A stretch of DNA of 64,000 bases, taken from contig NC_064042.1 in assembly GCF_932526225.1 (NCBI RefSeq), forward strand, positions 14,333,040 through 14,397,039, read 5' to 3'. The notes beneath the pieces were generated by a model. The model was not told the DNA's origin, made no database searches, and saw only the letters and a list, made by a program, of their open reading frames with translations. The stretch is from Nematostella vectensis (lineage: Eukaryota; Cnidaria; Anthozoa; Actiniaria; Edwardsiidae). Numbering within the stretch: the first letter of the stretch is position 1; every line of letters begins with the position of its first letter. Shown piece after piece: positions 46,001 to 61,000 of this stretch. A program made the translations under genes and the position numbers.

Positions 46001-49000
46001 CACCACACCACAACACACCACAACACACCACACCCAACCCCACCACAACACACCACACCACAGAACGCCACAACACGCCACACCACACCACAACACACCA
46101 CAACACACCTCAACACACCACAACACAACATACCACAGCACAACACACCACACCTCAACACACCACACCACAACATACCACACCACAACACACCACACCA
46201 CGCTACACCACAACACACCACAACACACCACAATACACCACAACACACCACAATACACCTCAACACACCACAACACACCACACCATGCCACGCCACACCC
46301 CACTACACCACAACACAACACCACGCCACACCCAACCCCACCACACCACAACACACCACAACACGCCACACCACAACACATCACAACACACCACAACACA
46401 CCACAACACACCACACCACAACATACCACACCACAACACACCACACCACGCTACACCACAACACACCACACCACAACACACCTCAACACACCACAACACA
46501 CCACACCATGCCACGCCACACCTCACTACACCACAACACACAACAACACCATGCCACACCCAACCCCACCACACCACAACACACCACAACACACCACACC
46601 ACAACACACCACAACACACCTCAACACACCACAACACACCACAACACAACACACCACAACACACCTCAACACATAACAACACACCACATCACGCCATACC
46701 CCACTACACCACACCACAACACACCACGCCACACCCCACCCCACCACACCACAACACACCACAACACACCACACCACAACACGCCACACCACAACACACC
46801 ACACCACACCTCAACACACCTCACCATGCCACGCCATACCTCATCACACCACACCACACCCAACCTTACCCCACCACGCCACGCCATACCCAACCCCACC
46901 AAAACACACCACACCTCAACACACTACAACACACCCAACCCCACCCTACCACACCACACCACTCCACAGAACACCATGCCACGCCACACCCAACCCCACC
47001 ACATCACAATTCACCACGACACACCACACCCAACCCCACCACAACACACCACACCACACCACAACACACCTCAACACACCACAACATACCACAGCATACC
47101 ACACCACAACACACCACACCATACTACACCACAACACACCACACCACAACACAACAGACCACAACACACCACAACACACCTCAACACACCACACCCCACT
47201 CCACCACCCCATAACACAACACACCACGCCACACCCAACCCACACCACACCACAACATACCACAGCATACCACACCACACCACACCACACCACACTACAC
47301 CACAACACACCACACCACAACTCACCACAACACACCACAACACACCTCAACACACCACAACACACCACACCATGCCACCCCACACCCCACCACACCACAC
47401 CACAACACACCACAACACGCCACACCGCACCACAACACACCTCAACACACCACACCACAACATACCACACCACAACACGCCACACCACGCTACACCACAC
47501 CACAATACACCACACCACAACACACCACAACACACCACACCTCAACACACCACACCTCAACACACCACGCCACACCAAACCCCACCCCACCCCACTACAC
47601 CACAACACAACACACCACAACACGCGACACCACAACACGCCACACCCCGCCACACCCAAACCCACCACACCACAACACACCACACCCAACCCAACCCAAT
47701 CCCACAAAACCCCACCACACCACACCACACCTCACCACAACACACCACACCACACCACACACACACCACATTACATTGCTGCATATAAACTTATCCACTT
47801 TCTTCCATATAATACCATACCACACAAAACCACCCAACGCCACGACACGTAACACCTTACCTCACATCATATTGCATTACATTGCATTGCGCCTCATCAA
47901 ATGAGTAAAGATGTTTTCTTATATGATTCAGCAGCAATTGATGCAACGATGCATACACTTTTTCTTTTGAACGGCAAGGATCTAGTTCCAAAGAAACTGA
48001 TTAACTTTCATATCTTGGTCATCACAAATATAGGGTACCTCTTACGATAGCCAACAGTTACCAATGGAAAAATTTGAGAAGAAAAGCCCCAAGAAAAAGG
48101 TAATTGCAATGTTTAAGATAGTAAATTTTTGGGTCTAAGTTGCTGCTGGAAAGAGCAACATCAGCATTTGAGTGCTTAATGATCGTGAGATGCGATATTT
48201 CACCGGTCTGGTTTTGTTTCTCTTATGCTATACCCAGGATGGTATGTCGTTAATATTGGAATTGCGCTTCGAGATCACTCGAACTTTTGGGTGGTAAACT
48301 AGCGCGCACCCAGGCTTTTAGCGGCAAAATAACAGCAACAAAAAACAACTTATTTATCGCTTACGGATAAAGCCAGAAGGTTTTTTGTATTTTTTATTTT
48401 TCAGGAAGGGTTTATTTTCATTAAAAGATTTTCTTCGTTCTCTGGCGTGACGCAGTCATTTCTGTGTTTATTTTGGCCCGAATTTGCCACCCAAAAGGTC
48501 ACGTGATCTCTTAGCGCAGGTCCCCTCTTGTAGCTGGTATTTTCAGATTATGTAATACATTCTGAGAGACATCAATAATACAAATGTCGAATTTGTTTTC
48601 ACAGAAGGTCGCACAAATGCCAGCAAGACCTGTAAAAACGGTAAATGTCATTTGGAGAATTTGATATTCCTCCTTAGAAAAACGTTATATTTTTTTTCTC
48701 GACTTTTTTTCTCGACTTATAAGAACCCGCTAGCCTAAAATTAACAAATTAGAGTCCTTTTTGAGAAAAACCTATTTAGCCTAAAATTTGAAACAGTTTT
48801 TTAATTGTAATACATCATTTATTCATTCATTACATATCAGTTTGAAATAATCTTAAAAATAGAAAAAATACATTTAAGGGGTCATAGGAGGCCTTTTTTT
48901 ACAATTGACTTATCTACATCAACAACTCTACTAGTCATTATCGTTTTAGAAAATTGAGTTTAGAACCTTTTTAAGAACTTAAATAACCCAATTAAGTCAT

Positions 49001-52000
49001 TAAGTCATTAAGCACCCATTATGCGAAACTTTTTTAGGCTAACAAAAACTAGGTTCTTATACGTGGGTGTTCACTGAACGGTTTAAAGTTTTTTTTACTC
49101 GCCTACTTAGTCCTGTTAGTCCTCTAGAGCTTAGATTGCCCCGATTCACGATTACGTCTTCCTGATATTTGTTTTTACTTTTTGTAGCTGGAAAGGAAGA
49201 CGAAGAAGGAAAGAAAGACCGAGAGAAGAATTCAGATGGTTAGTCTCTGGATAATTAGCTATAAGAAACGTTAGTAAAGAGACATACAACACTAGACCGT
49301 GGGGAACTACTTCGAGAACAAGATTTAAGGCAAATGAGTAACCACGCGTACATGTGTCAACCGTAGTAGCAAATCACTTTGGCTTGGAAATCAAGAATCA
49401 TTAGGACATTATTACAAATGGAGCTCTTGCATTACGGACCACTAACTTTACTCTTAAAAGCGCTACGTCCGTTCAACAAATGTTTTTGATTGGTCGAGCA
49501 GCGGTATGACTTATGGGAAGCACCTACAGTCGAATCGTTTTTACAGATCGTGATAAAAATTCGTTCACCAGTTATTACATTTATTCAGAAGGTGATGGAT
49601 CCTTTTCTTCTTACGTTCTAGACTGACTTATCTGCTTATGATGATAAGAAACAATAAAAGAACGTTTCAGTTTACATTTCAGTTTACAATTCTGTCTCTC
49701 TTTGTTGTAGCAAAAGGAGGAAGAGATTCGTCGCATTTGTCAGGGGAAGGAAGAAAAGGAAAAAGATCAAGAGACACAAAAACAGGCGAAAAAAGAAGAT
49801 CAGGTAATAATCTAATTACAATTGCTTGATCGCAAGACATTAAAACGTAGGTCGTACCATCTTGCAAGGCACAGATTCTGAAAGATTTTGATGTCAATTT
49901 CCAATCTTCCAATCTTTTTTTGGGCCCCGTATTGGGACTTTTACATGGATTCTAAAGGTTAGCTTGCAGAATTTACATAAATTCAACAAGGTTTCGACGA
50001 CATTTTTACAACCTTTTTGTTTTGTAATAACTTTACCCTTTTGGTTTTGTAATAACTTTATATACTTTGTAAGTCAGACGTTCTCTCGTTTTGATATACA
50101 GACTAATTGCATTATGGTCATGTTAATTTACAATGTATGTGAAAACCTTGTAAATTGATTTACACATTATGAGAAGTCATATTTACACATTTTCTAGATG
50201 GCGAAGAGTAGATTTTTCCAGTTGAGTAGTTAAACATTAGATAAAGCATCAAATGAATGAGTTTTACTCTGATAAAGACAAAGGTAGACGAAAGGGTTAG
50301 TGTAAAACGTGAGGCTAGAATATAATAAGTTTTGTACTCTAAAGGTTTGTATTTAAAAAAATGTTAAAAATGATGACCATTTTGTTTTCATTGTTTAAGG
50401 TCAGTGACCCCCAACCAATCAAAATCACCTACGACGTTATGGCAGGTATTCAATGTTGTTAAATTGTCATATTTTCATACGCTCTATTTCCACCGTTGTC
50501 TGGCCTCATCGGCCTCACTAACGGCTAGATCAATGGTCACAAGCTTGTCCGTGACGTCACTTCCGATATTATGAAACACTTCTTTCACAAGTTCCTTCTA
50601 TAAAATGTTCAAAAGGCAATATAATACACAAGGGCTTAAACTTCGCTGACGCGTCAAAATGTATATAAAGAAGAACTAATTTCTCTTCACAATTTCTCTT
50701 TAATGTTCCACCTGCCGTTATTGTGTTGATTTGCTGTGCGCTGATCAAATCGTCGACCGAATATGCCTCGGTTGTTTTCACTAGCTTACCCAAACGTCTT
50801 AACGATCAATAAGAGAACATTAAGAAGAGGGCCTTAGGTATTCATCTGGCGTGGAATGAAGTATTGTGACGCTTTAGTACAAGCCAACATCATGACTAGA
50901 AGACAGACGTGTGGATAGGCGCACATCGCCTCTAATTCAGTCACACTGCAAAAGGCTTTAATAAACTATTATATTAGTCAGCGAAGAAAAGGCCCTTTAA
51001 TACCTTTTAACACAGATATTTGTAACCCATCGGATTCAAGACTTTAAGCATTTTAATTGAGCCTTGCAAATGGCCTTACGCCTTACTGGCTATTTCTTGA
51101 ATAGTTGAAATTTTAACCACTACACAAACGGCCAGATCAGTTTTCCAGCCATTTTTCTGTAGAACGACACTAACTATTTCTTTTCCCAAGGTTCCTTTTT
51201 CAATCTTCCTCATTTTTTTCTTCTTCATAAGCATCTTTATTTAAATTCTTTGACTTCTAAGGTCCTTTGTTTCCTTATCAGCATTGGATGCCGGGAAAAA
51301 GAAGAAGAAAAGCAAAGTAGAGCGCACTCAATCGAGTAACGACCTTGCCATTGGAATATCAAGTGGTTCATCCAGTGTCAGCTCATGTACTGCATTGCAA
51401 GGTATTTTACACAGGGTGCTAAGTGAACAGAGTGTTCATGTTATCTGTCCATCAGGGTGTTCATGTAATCTGTCCATCAGGGTGTTTATATCATCTGTCC
51501 ATCAGGGTGTTCATGTCATCTGTCCATCAGGGTATTCATGTCATCTGTACACCAGGGTGTTCATGTCATCTGTCCACCAGGGTGTTCATGTCATCTGTCT
51601 ATCTGTCCATCAGGGTGTTCATGTCATCTGTCTATCAGGGTGTTCATGTTATCTGTCCATCAGGGTATTCATGTCATCTGTCCAACAGGGTGTTCAGGTC
51701 ATCTGTCAATCACGATGTTCGGGTCATCTGTCTATCAGGGTGTTCATGTCATCTGTCCATCAGGGTGTTCATGTCATCTGTCAATCAAGGTGTTAAGGTC
51801 GTTTGTCCATCAGGGTGTTCATGTCATCTGCCCATCAGGGTGTTCATGTCATCTGCCATCAGGGTGTTCAGGTCAACTGTCTCCCAGGGTTTTCAGGTCA
51901 TTTGTCCATCACGGTGTTCACGTCATCTGTCCATCAGTCTCTTCATGTCATCTGTCCATTAGGCTGTTCATGTCATCTGTCCACCAGGGTGTTCGGGTCA

Positions 52001-55000
52001 TCTGTCTATCAAGGTGTTCATGTCATCTGTCCATCATGGTGTTCATGTCATCTGTCCATCAGGCGGTTCATGTCATCTGTCCATCAGGGTGTTCATGTCA
52101 TCTGTCCATCAGGGTGTTCATTTCATCTGTCCACCAGGGTGTTCATAACATCTGTATATATGTCCATCAGGGTGTTCATGTCATCTGTCTATCAAGGTGT
52201 TCATGTCATCTGTCCATCATGGTGTTCATGTCATCTGTCCATCAGGCGGTTCATGTCATCTGTCCACCAGGGTGTTCATAACATCTGTATATATGTCCAT
52301 CAGGGTGTTCATGTCATCTGTCTATCAAGGTGTTCATGTCATCTGTCCATCATGGTGTTCATGTCATCTGTCCATCAGGCGGTTCATGTCATCTGTCCAT
52401 CAGGCGGTTCATGTCATCTGTCCATCAGTGTGTTCATGTCATCTGTCCATCAGGGTGTTCATGTCATCTGTCTATCATGGTGTTCATGTCATCTGTCCAT
52501 CAGGGTGTTAATGTCATCTGTCCATCAGGGTGTTCATGTCATCTGTCCATCATGGAGTTCATGTAATCTGTCCATCAGGCTTTTCATGTCATCTTTCAAT
52601 CAGGGAGTATTCATGTCATCTGTCTATCTATCTCTTTATGTCATCTGTCCATTAGGGTGTTCATGTCATCTGTCCATCCGGGTGTTCATGTCATCTGTCC
52701 ATTAGCGTGTTTATGCCATCTGTCCATCAGGGTGTTCATTTCATCTGTCCATCAGGGTGTTCATTTCATCTGTCCACCAGGGTGTTCATGTCATCTGTCC
52801 ATCAGGGTGTTAATGTCAAATGTCCACAAGGGTGTTCATGTCATCTGTCCATCAGGGTGTTAATGTCATCTGTCCATCAGGGTGTTTATGTTATCTGTCC
52901 ATCAGGGTGTTCATGTCATCTGTCTATCATGGTGTGCATGTCATCTGTCCATCAGGGTGTTCGGGTCATCTGTCCATCAGGTTATCCATGTCATCTGTTC
53001 ATCAGGTTGTTCATGTCATCTGTCCATCAGTGTGTTGAAGTCATCTGTCTATCAGGGTGTTCATGTCATCTGTCTATCATGGTGTGCATGTCATCTGTCT
53101 ATGATGGTGTTCATGTCCATCAGGGTCTTAATGTCATCTGTCCATCAGTGTGTTGAAGTCATCTGTCTATCAGGGTGTTCGGGTCATCTGTCCATCAGGT
53201 TGTCCATGTCATCTGTTCATCAGGGTGTTCATGTCATCTGTCCATCAGTGTGTTGAAGTCATCTGTCTATCAGGGTGTTCATGTCATCTGTCTATCATGG
53301 TGTTCATGTCATCTGTCTATGATGGTGTTCATGTCCATCAGGGTCTTAATGTCATCTGTCCATCAGTGTGTTGAAGTCATCTGTCTATCAGGGTGTTCAT
53401 GTCATCTGTCCATCAGGGTGTTCATCTCATCTGTCCATCATGGTGTTCATGTCATCTGTCCAATAGGGTGTTCAGGTCATCTGTCCATCAGGGTGTTTAT
53501 GTCATCTGTCCATCAGGGTGTTCATGTCATCTGTCTATCATGGTGTGCATGTCATCTGTCCATCATGGTGTTCGGGTCATCTGTCCATCAGGTTGTTCAT
53601 GTCATCTGTCTATCATGGTGTTCATGTCCATCAGGTTGTTAATGTCATCTGTTCATCAGGGTGTTCGGGTCATCTGTCCATCAGGTTGTCCATGTCATCT
53701 GTTCATCAGGGTGTTCATGTCATCTGTCCATCAGTGTGTTGAAGTCATCTGTCTATCAGGGTGTTCATGTCATTTGTCCATCAGGGTGTTCATCTCATCT
53801 GTCCATCATGGTGTTCATGTCATCTGTCCAATAGGGTGTTCAGGTCATCTGTCCATCAGGGTGTTCATGTCATCTGTCTATCATGGTGTGCATGTCATCT
53901 GTCCATCATGGTGTTCGGGTCATCTGTCCATCAGGTTGTTCATGTCATCTGTCTATCATGGTGTTCATGTCCATCAGGTTGTTAATGTCATCTGTTCATC
54001 AGGGTGTTCGGGTCATCTGTCTATGATGGTGTTCATGTCCATCAGGGTCTTAATGTCATCTGTCCATCAGTGTGTTGAAGTCATCTGTCTATCAGGGTGT
54101 TCATGTCATCTGTCTATCAGGGTGTTCATCTCATCTGTCCATCATGGTGTTCATGTCATCTGTCCAATAGGGTGTTCAGGTCATCTGTCCATCAGGGTGT
54201 TTATGTCATCTGTCCATCAGGGTGTTCATGTCATCTGTCTATCATGGTGTGCATGTTATCTGTCCATCAGGGTGTTCGGGTCATCTGTCCATCAGGCGGT
54301 TCATGTCATCTGTCCATCAGGTTGTCCATGTCATCTGTTCATCAGGGTGTTCATGTCATCTGTCCATCAGTGTGTTGAAGTCATCTGTCTATCAGGGTGT
54401 TCATGTCATCTGTCTATCATGGTGTGCATGTCATCTGTCCATCATGGTGTTCGGGTCATCTGTCCATCAGGTTATTCATGTCATCTGTCTATCATGGTGT
54501 TCATGTCCATCAGGTTGTTAATGTCATCTGTTCATCAGGGTGTTCGGGTCATCTGTCCATCAGGTTGTCCATGTCATCTGTTCATCAGGGTGTTCATGTC
54601 ATCTGTCCATCAGTGTGTTGAAGTCATCTGTCTATCAGGGTGTTCATGTCATCTGTCTATCAGGGTGTTCATGTCATCTGTCCATCAGGGTGTTCATCTC
54701 ATCTGTCCATCATGGTGTTCATGTCATCTGTCCATCAGGGTGTTCATGTTATCTGTCCACCAGGGTGTCATGTCATCTCTCCATCAGGGTGTTTATGTCA
54801 TCTGTCCGTCAGGGTGTTAAGGTCATCTGTCCATCAGGGTGTTCATGTCATCTGTCCATCAGGGTGTTCAGGTCATCTGTCTATCAGGCTTTTCTGGTCA
54901 TTAGCAGTTTATGATGCCTTAATTTCTTCATCAGATACCAAAAGCCGAGGTATCACACAAACCAAGGTGTCAACACCACCAACAACAAAATACTCAGGAA

Positions 55001-58000
55001 AGCCTCCTTCAAAAAGGAATGTTTCGTCCCCATGCCTTACCTCTGCTTTGGGTCTTGAGGCCAGCACTAAGCAATGGAACCCAAAGGCAAATGTCAAGAT
55101 CAGTGACGAGAACTGGCCTTGCCTTCCACCACCCGTCAATGACGGTAATTTTAATTATTCGATATCATTAGCTCCTAGTAGCCATTTCAAATATTACTGT
55201 ATTGGAAAAGTAAAGCATAGTTCTCTCTATCCAGGCTCACAATTGTCTGCGTGCAAGAATGAATAACGCTGAAACCATTTTTTTAATACAACTGATTTAC
55301 CTATCATTATATCAATTTAAAATAGTTTTTCAAATTATTTTTTATGGCATCCCTGTTGAAGCCTTTGTGGAAGCACGGAGGTACCTCCGTGGTAGAGGTT
55401 AGGGTATTTATTCCTGTCAAAATTGCCTTTTTTATGGTGACATTGTTATGTGAAACAAGGTAAATTAACAATTTCCGTCTTTCCTTAGTAAACACCAAAC
55501 CAAAGAAATCACCTCCGGTGCAAGATTTGCGAAAGGATGGCATAAAATCAAGTGATCGCTCCTCATCGTTGTCCAGTCTAAGCAATACATCTAAAACTTC
55601 AAAGTATGAATCGGTGTGCAGTTGTGAAAACCGGATGCCTACTGTCTCAAACAAGTTTGAAACGCTTACGAAGTGCAAACCTAGGTTGCTGGCCAAAGCC
55701 GACAGTCTTAGTGCCATCCCACAACGATCACAGAAGGTCCAGCCTAGCTCAAACGAATGGAAAACAGTGACACCACACGCAAGGCAATCTGATCACTCTA
55801 CAAGTACATTTGTTAAAGTTGACCTCCAAGCAAGCCGAGAGAACAGTTTACCTCCAGAAATCGAGATTGGTTGTCAGCATTTCCTGACAAGAAAAAGCAA
55901 CAAAGATAACAACGGCACTGCCTGTCTCAAATGTGTCAAAACGTGTAATGTTTGTTATGTATTTTGGAGCAAAGAATTCAATGTTTGGACTAAGGTGAGG
56001 GAATACCCTCCTTCTCTTTCGATGAAACAATTCTTAAAGCAGTGCCCTGGTTACACCCAAGGACAGAAATGTCATTTCCAAGAGCGTTGCACTTTTCCAC
56101 ACGGTCCAGAAAAAGAAATGTGGGAACTGGAGAGAAAAGGAAGTAAGTAATCTCACTTCACATCATCACATCACATTCAACAACAACATCATCATTATTA
56201 TTATCATCGTAAACATCATCACAATCACCATTATTATCACTATCATCATGATCAACATATATCTTTAACAACTTCACCGTTACCACCATCCTCATAATCG
56301 TCGTCATTTGGTTACGTTTGTTTATGCAGGTTTGTGCTGGAATGTGTAGGTTGTTACATTATCAAGTACAACGATTGAAAACGTCGATGCTTGAGTATTT
56401 AGTTACCTGTTTAATGTTATTTTAGAGCTTCCGACTCCGTCAAAGTTCTTCGAGAGGTTAAAGAAGGGCAAACTCGTGGAAAGTACTGATGGCTCTAACG
56501 GGAACACAGCAAAAATCTCAGAGCCAATTCAGCCAAATGCGACTGAACCATCTTCGCAGATATTGAAAAAGAGCAAACATCCAGCTACAACTCAAGCAAT
56601 AGGTAATACAGAAGAACTTGGCACATTGCAAGTACATCAAGTGGCAGCCATTCCACAATCAAATTCTCTAATCCGACGAACTCAAGTTCGACCACAAGGT
56701 CCAGAACACTTGACAACTAACGAGCCACCTCTAAATCATCTTGCCGTGCAAGATCGCCCAAGTCAGCAAATGGCACTGTCTGAGACGGATAAGCACAACT
56801 TAGCCCAGTCGAATGATTCAGAAAGGCCAGAAGTCGAAAGGTTTACCATTATGCCAACATCTTCAATTGAGACTCCCAAAGCTAGTCTGACAAAACCGAA
56901 CACCCAGAAAGAAGTTCCAGAGCATTCCCAATCAAGCTATCAGCTATTTCCCGTACAAAAAGGGGAACAAGTGCTAAACCAATCAAATAGCAGTGTTCCT
57001 TCAATACGATTAGTTGGACAAGAGCAGCAAGCTCAGCCAAGCGCACCAATGGCAGATGCATTCGCAGCGAGAGCAGCACAGCAACAGCAAACTCAGCCAA
57101 GCGCCCCAATGCCGGATATATTCACATCGAGAAGTGTAAGCAATGGGTCACCAGCACTGACCTCAAATATTTGGTCTAGCTATGATCTTTCAAGACCAAA
57201 CATTCCCTTACTGCAGGACTCTTCATATTTTCCTCTCGGAAACGCAAGTGGCTACCAGCAGCACCCACAGGCCGGCAATGGGCCAATCCCTGAAACAGTT
57301 AGAAGGCTTCCCTTACAGCACTTCCACCAAGCAGCAGGGGCAGTCCAGATTCCATCCGAAGTGAAAATAGTTTGTAACCATTTCATGAACAATTGCAAGA
57401 AAATACCAGATTTTCTGTGCAAAGGCTGCGAGAACCGACATTACGGTTACTATGCCTTCTTGGACTACAGGAAAGGGCTTTGGTACAAAGTGAGGCCTTA
57501 CCCGAGAAATTTGCACCCAAAGCTTGCTCTCAAGGAGTGTAAAGACTTTGCATGGGGGCGTGCATGTGCACGGAATCCTTGCACATTCCCACATGGTCCT
57601 GAACTACTGATGTGGACGTATGAGCGCGAAGGAGGTAGGTTTTTTACTAACGAGATCGTTAAAAACTTCCTCCACATTATCTCAGGAGGCCACCTTGTAT
57701 TCACCAAACCTATTCCCAAACACACACACACTTGTCGCGGGGATCCACCGCAAGTTTTAAAAGTAAAATGTGTACCTGCGGAGAGCAAAAAAAAAAGAGT
57801 TATCTAAAGCAGAAGTCATTTGTCACGACAGGTCTTAGGTTACGACGTCATAGATTACGACAGTTCAAGTCTGTGACTGTGAAAAGGCTGTCACATAAAT
57901 CATCTTTTACATAGTGAAGTTGTAGAAATATTATGGTAATTATATCTTCTAGTACTTCCTCCTCCGAATCATGTGGACCAACACAGTGAGCAGCGTTACC

Positions 58001-61000
58001 AGAACCCGACACTGCACAACTTCAGCGGAACAGGGAATCTCCGCCCGCCGCCTAATGGAGTCTACGGCGGACGCTACAGACTTTGCAACAGACCGTAAGT
58101 TCTTTTGTTTTGAGAAAAATCAGCGCCTAGAATTATATCAAGAAACGAGCAATAAGCCAGAAATAAACTATTATCGAGTCACACCCAGCGTTAAGACAAT
58201 GTGATCATGCCAGAAGATATGATGGAGAAAGAAGGTCGCTGTGCACAAAATGGACCTAGACTTCGTATTATTGTATATAAATTAAACTTTCACAGGCTTG
58301 TAGAGCCAGTTTTATTGCTTTACTAAGTCATGATCGAGGATACGGTCATGAACCCAGGATGCCACCCTTGGTAGTCGCAAACAGACAGTGATACTCATAC
58401 AAAAATGCCTTTTTTAATGTATTGCATTCAGAAAAAGGTGCGGTATTTTTTTCCATTGAATTCCGTGTAAACATTCTTTTTATCTAATAGTAGTGTGTGT
58501 CGCTTTGGGAACACCTGCTCGTTTGCCCATGGACAGGAAGAGCTGAATTACTGGAAATTCTGTTACGAGCAGTCGCAAACAGACCAGGCAGAGCCTATTG
58601 AAGCGCCGATAAAGTCCGAAAGTGAGGTTAGTCGCATTCGTAATTTCATGATTTTCAAACCACAGACAAACAAGCAAAGCCTTCGATTTATTTCTCGGTC
58701 AACATTGAGATGAACGTAATTCCGTTAAAGGAGGAGCGTCATGCCTTCTCAAACCTTCCGAAACTGATAGCCCGGATCGATCTCTGAGACGGGGGAAAAA
58801 TGCCGTTGATAAATCTTCAAAATTATCTCTGTTTTACTGTCCATCTCTTTTACTGCCCTCCTCTTTATCTCGGATATTTTTGCTACTGGTGGTCTCTGCT
58901 TATTCCTAGTCACAGTCACAGTCATCACCTTGGAAGAATATCCGGCAAATAGAATATTTTGTTAGTAGAGGGAAGTGTAATTTATCTGTTCAGCCACGCA
59001 AAGCTCCGAAGCGTAACGCCGGAATTAACAACGAAATAAACATCGAATACCAACCACAACATTACCTTAGAGTCTTCGATATGGCCTCCACGTACCTCTC
59101 CAAGCGCTGAAAACATAAAGACGCTTATTTCATCAAGAAATAAGAGATTTTTCAGGGAGTTTGAGTCAAAACAAACAGTACGATTAACTAGCGCGATTCT
59201 CTTGCAATCTTTTTTACACGATACTCTCGTATCATGGACATCTCTGATCTTTACGGGCTCTCATATCTCGTATATTATAAAACTCGCAGTTATTTTTTTT
59301 ATAAAAAGGATTGTGTTTTTTTTTCACATAGCTGCTGGAAAATTTGGAAGGAGTTGCCTTGGCTACTACACCAGAAAACCCTAACGTCCGCCTTAAGGGC
59401 GACAAGGAGCGATATGACTACACGTGGACATTCAAGCTGGACTATAAGGTATATCATGACTACTTGGAGCAGACCTACTGTTTAATTATTTTATCATTTG
59501 CCATGGCCAGTCAGACTTTTCTATCCATGAGTAGAGCTGAACGCAAATGAAAATGTCCATATAAATAGCTGTCCGCTTAGGAGAGTGTCCGTAAGTAGAG
59601 ATTTCTGTGGTCTTAATGTCCATACATAAGAGCTGTTTTCATGACGCTAGCTTTGTCCTTTTGCGCGTGCTCGGAGTTGTCGCCTCTTGCGTTAAAGCGA
59701 CATGGATCTATTTTCTTTGTAGAACGTGTCCAGTATAAATGAGTAGAGCAGTCCGTAGACGAGAGTATCCGTATAGGCAGACTGTCCGCCAGTAAAGCTG
59801 TAAGGATTGTAAGAATTTTCTTAGTAGAGCCGTCCGCTTTTACGTTTACTTAAAGATATTCTTATGACCATGCTAATAAAAGTGATCTTAAGAATAGCTT
59901 ACCACATATGAAATTGACCGTAAGTAGTGCGCATATATAATCGTCTGTAAGTAGATCTTTTCGCTTACAAGAGTGCCGGTAGTAGAGCTGTCCGCTTACG
60001 AGAATGTCAGTCAGTAGAGCTGCCCCAATCTGAAGTTTTCCGTAAGTAGTGCTATGTGTTTACAAGATTACCTGCTTGCAGATAGTTCACTTAATATTTC
60101 AGGCTTGGTGATACTAATCCTAGTACATTAACAATTCCAATAAATTGATAATTTTCCTTTTCATCCCGTCAACAGTCAAGCCAGGCTGGGCATCTTTGCC
60201 GTGTTGACCTTAAAGATCGGCGTAATATCTCCTTCTGCATCTCCAAGATCAAGATAACAGACGAAAACGGACAAGAGGGAACTGAAGAGGTCCTTTCGAA
60301 AGACAAGATGTTTCATGAGTTTCCCAAGCGCCGTAGCACGAGTGACCATTCTACAACAGTCGAAGTGTGGGTATCCTTCACTACAACTGTGTTTGGAAGC
60401 TTTAGCCAATGCATTTTGTTCGACTTCGGGAAGGGTCCGTGCCTCGTGAAGAATTTCAACGTTGACATCGTCAGTGACGAAGAACTGTATACGCTAAAAC
60501 AGGCCAGACAAGAGGTAACTGATATACTTTGATTATAATAGGGTTGCTCGTCTTATTAGACGATATAACAATCAAAACGCGATGTTATTTCACCTGATGC
60601 GTCTAATTGTTATGGTGATAATACACAAGCCTTTTCGATATTGCTGCCTTTCTTTTTGAATACGTAAATAAATACGTAACTATTAGCTATAAGTCATTTG
60701 CAGTTAAGGACACTATTGCCATACAGAATTCGATTGGCAATTGAAAGAATGAAAGCAAGGAATCTCAAGCAATCAAATTGGAATCTCAGTGAGTTTTCTA
60801 AGTGACAAATAAATAAATCCAAAACTAACAGGTCCCCAAGAACTCAACGTGGAACCCAGAGGACTCGGTAATAGTTCGTACAGTCACGGACCGACGCGTT
60901 GATGCTGTGGAGGAGCTACAGATAAAATACCCATGTCCAGCTGATCCACAGAGTTTAGTATCCACGCAAATACTGAGTGGTAAACTCAACGAGCGTAGCT

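Noticed and set aside
44700-47855. Thr/His/Pro-rich frame of 846 codons and Cys/Val-rich frames on the minus strand
   Set aside because: Low-complexity C/A satellite without stops; overlapping frames in every phase; no start context or domain.
51284-54914. Cys-rich repeated frames that look like a secreted repeat protein
   Set aside because: The 25-bp period gives the same peptide in all three frames; only the first exon-derived residues (to 51,401) are real coding sequence.
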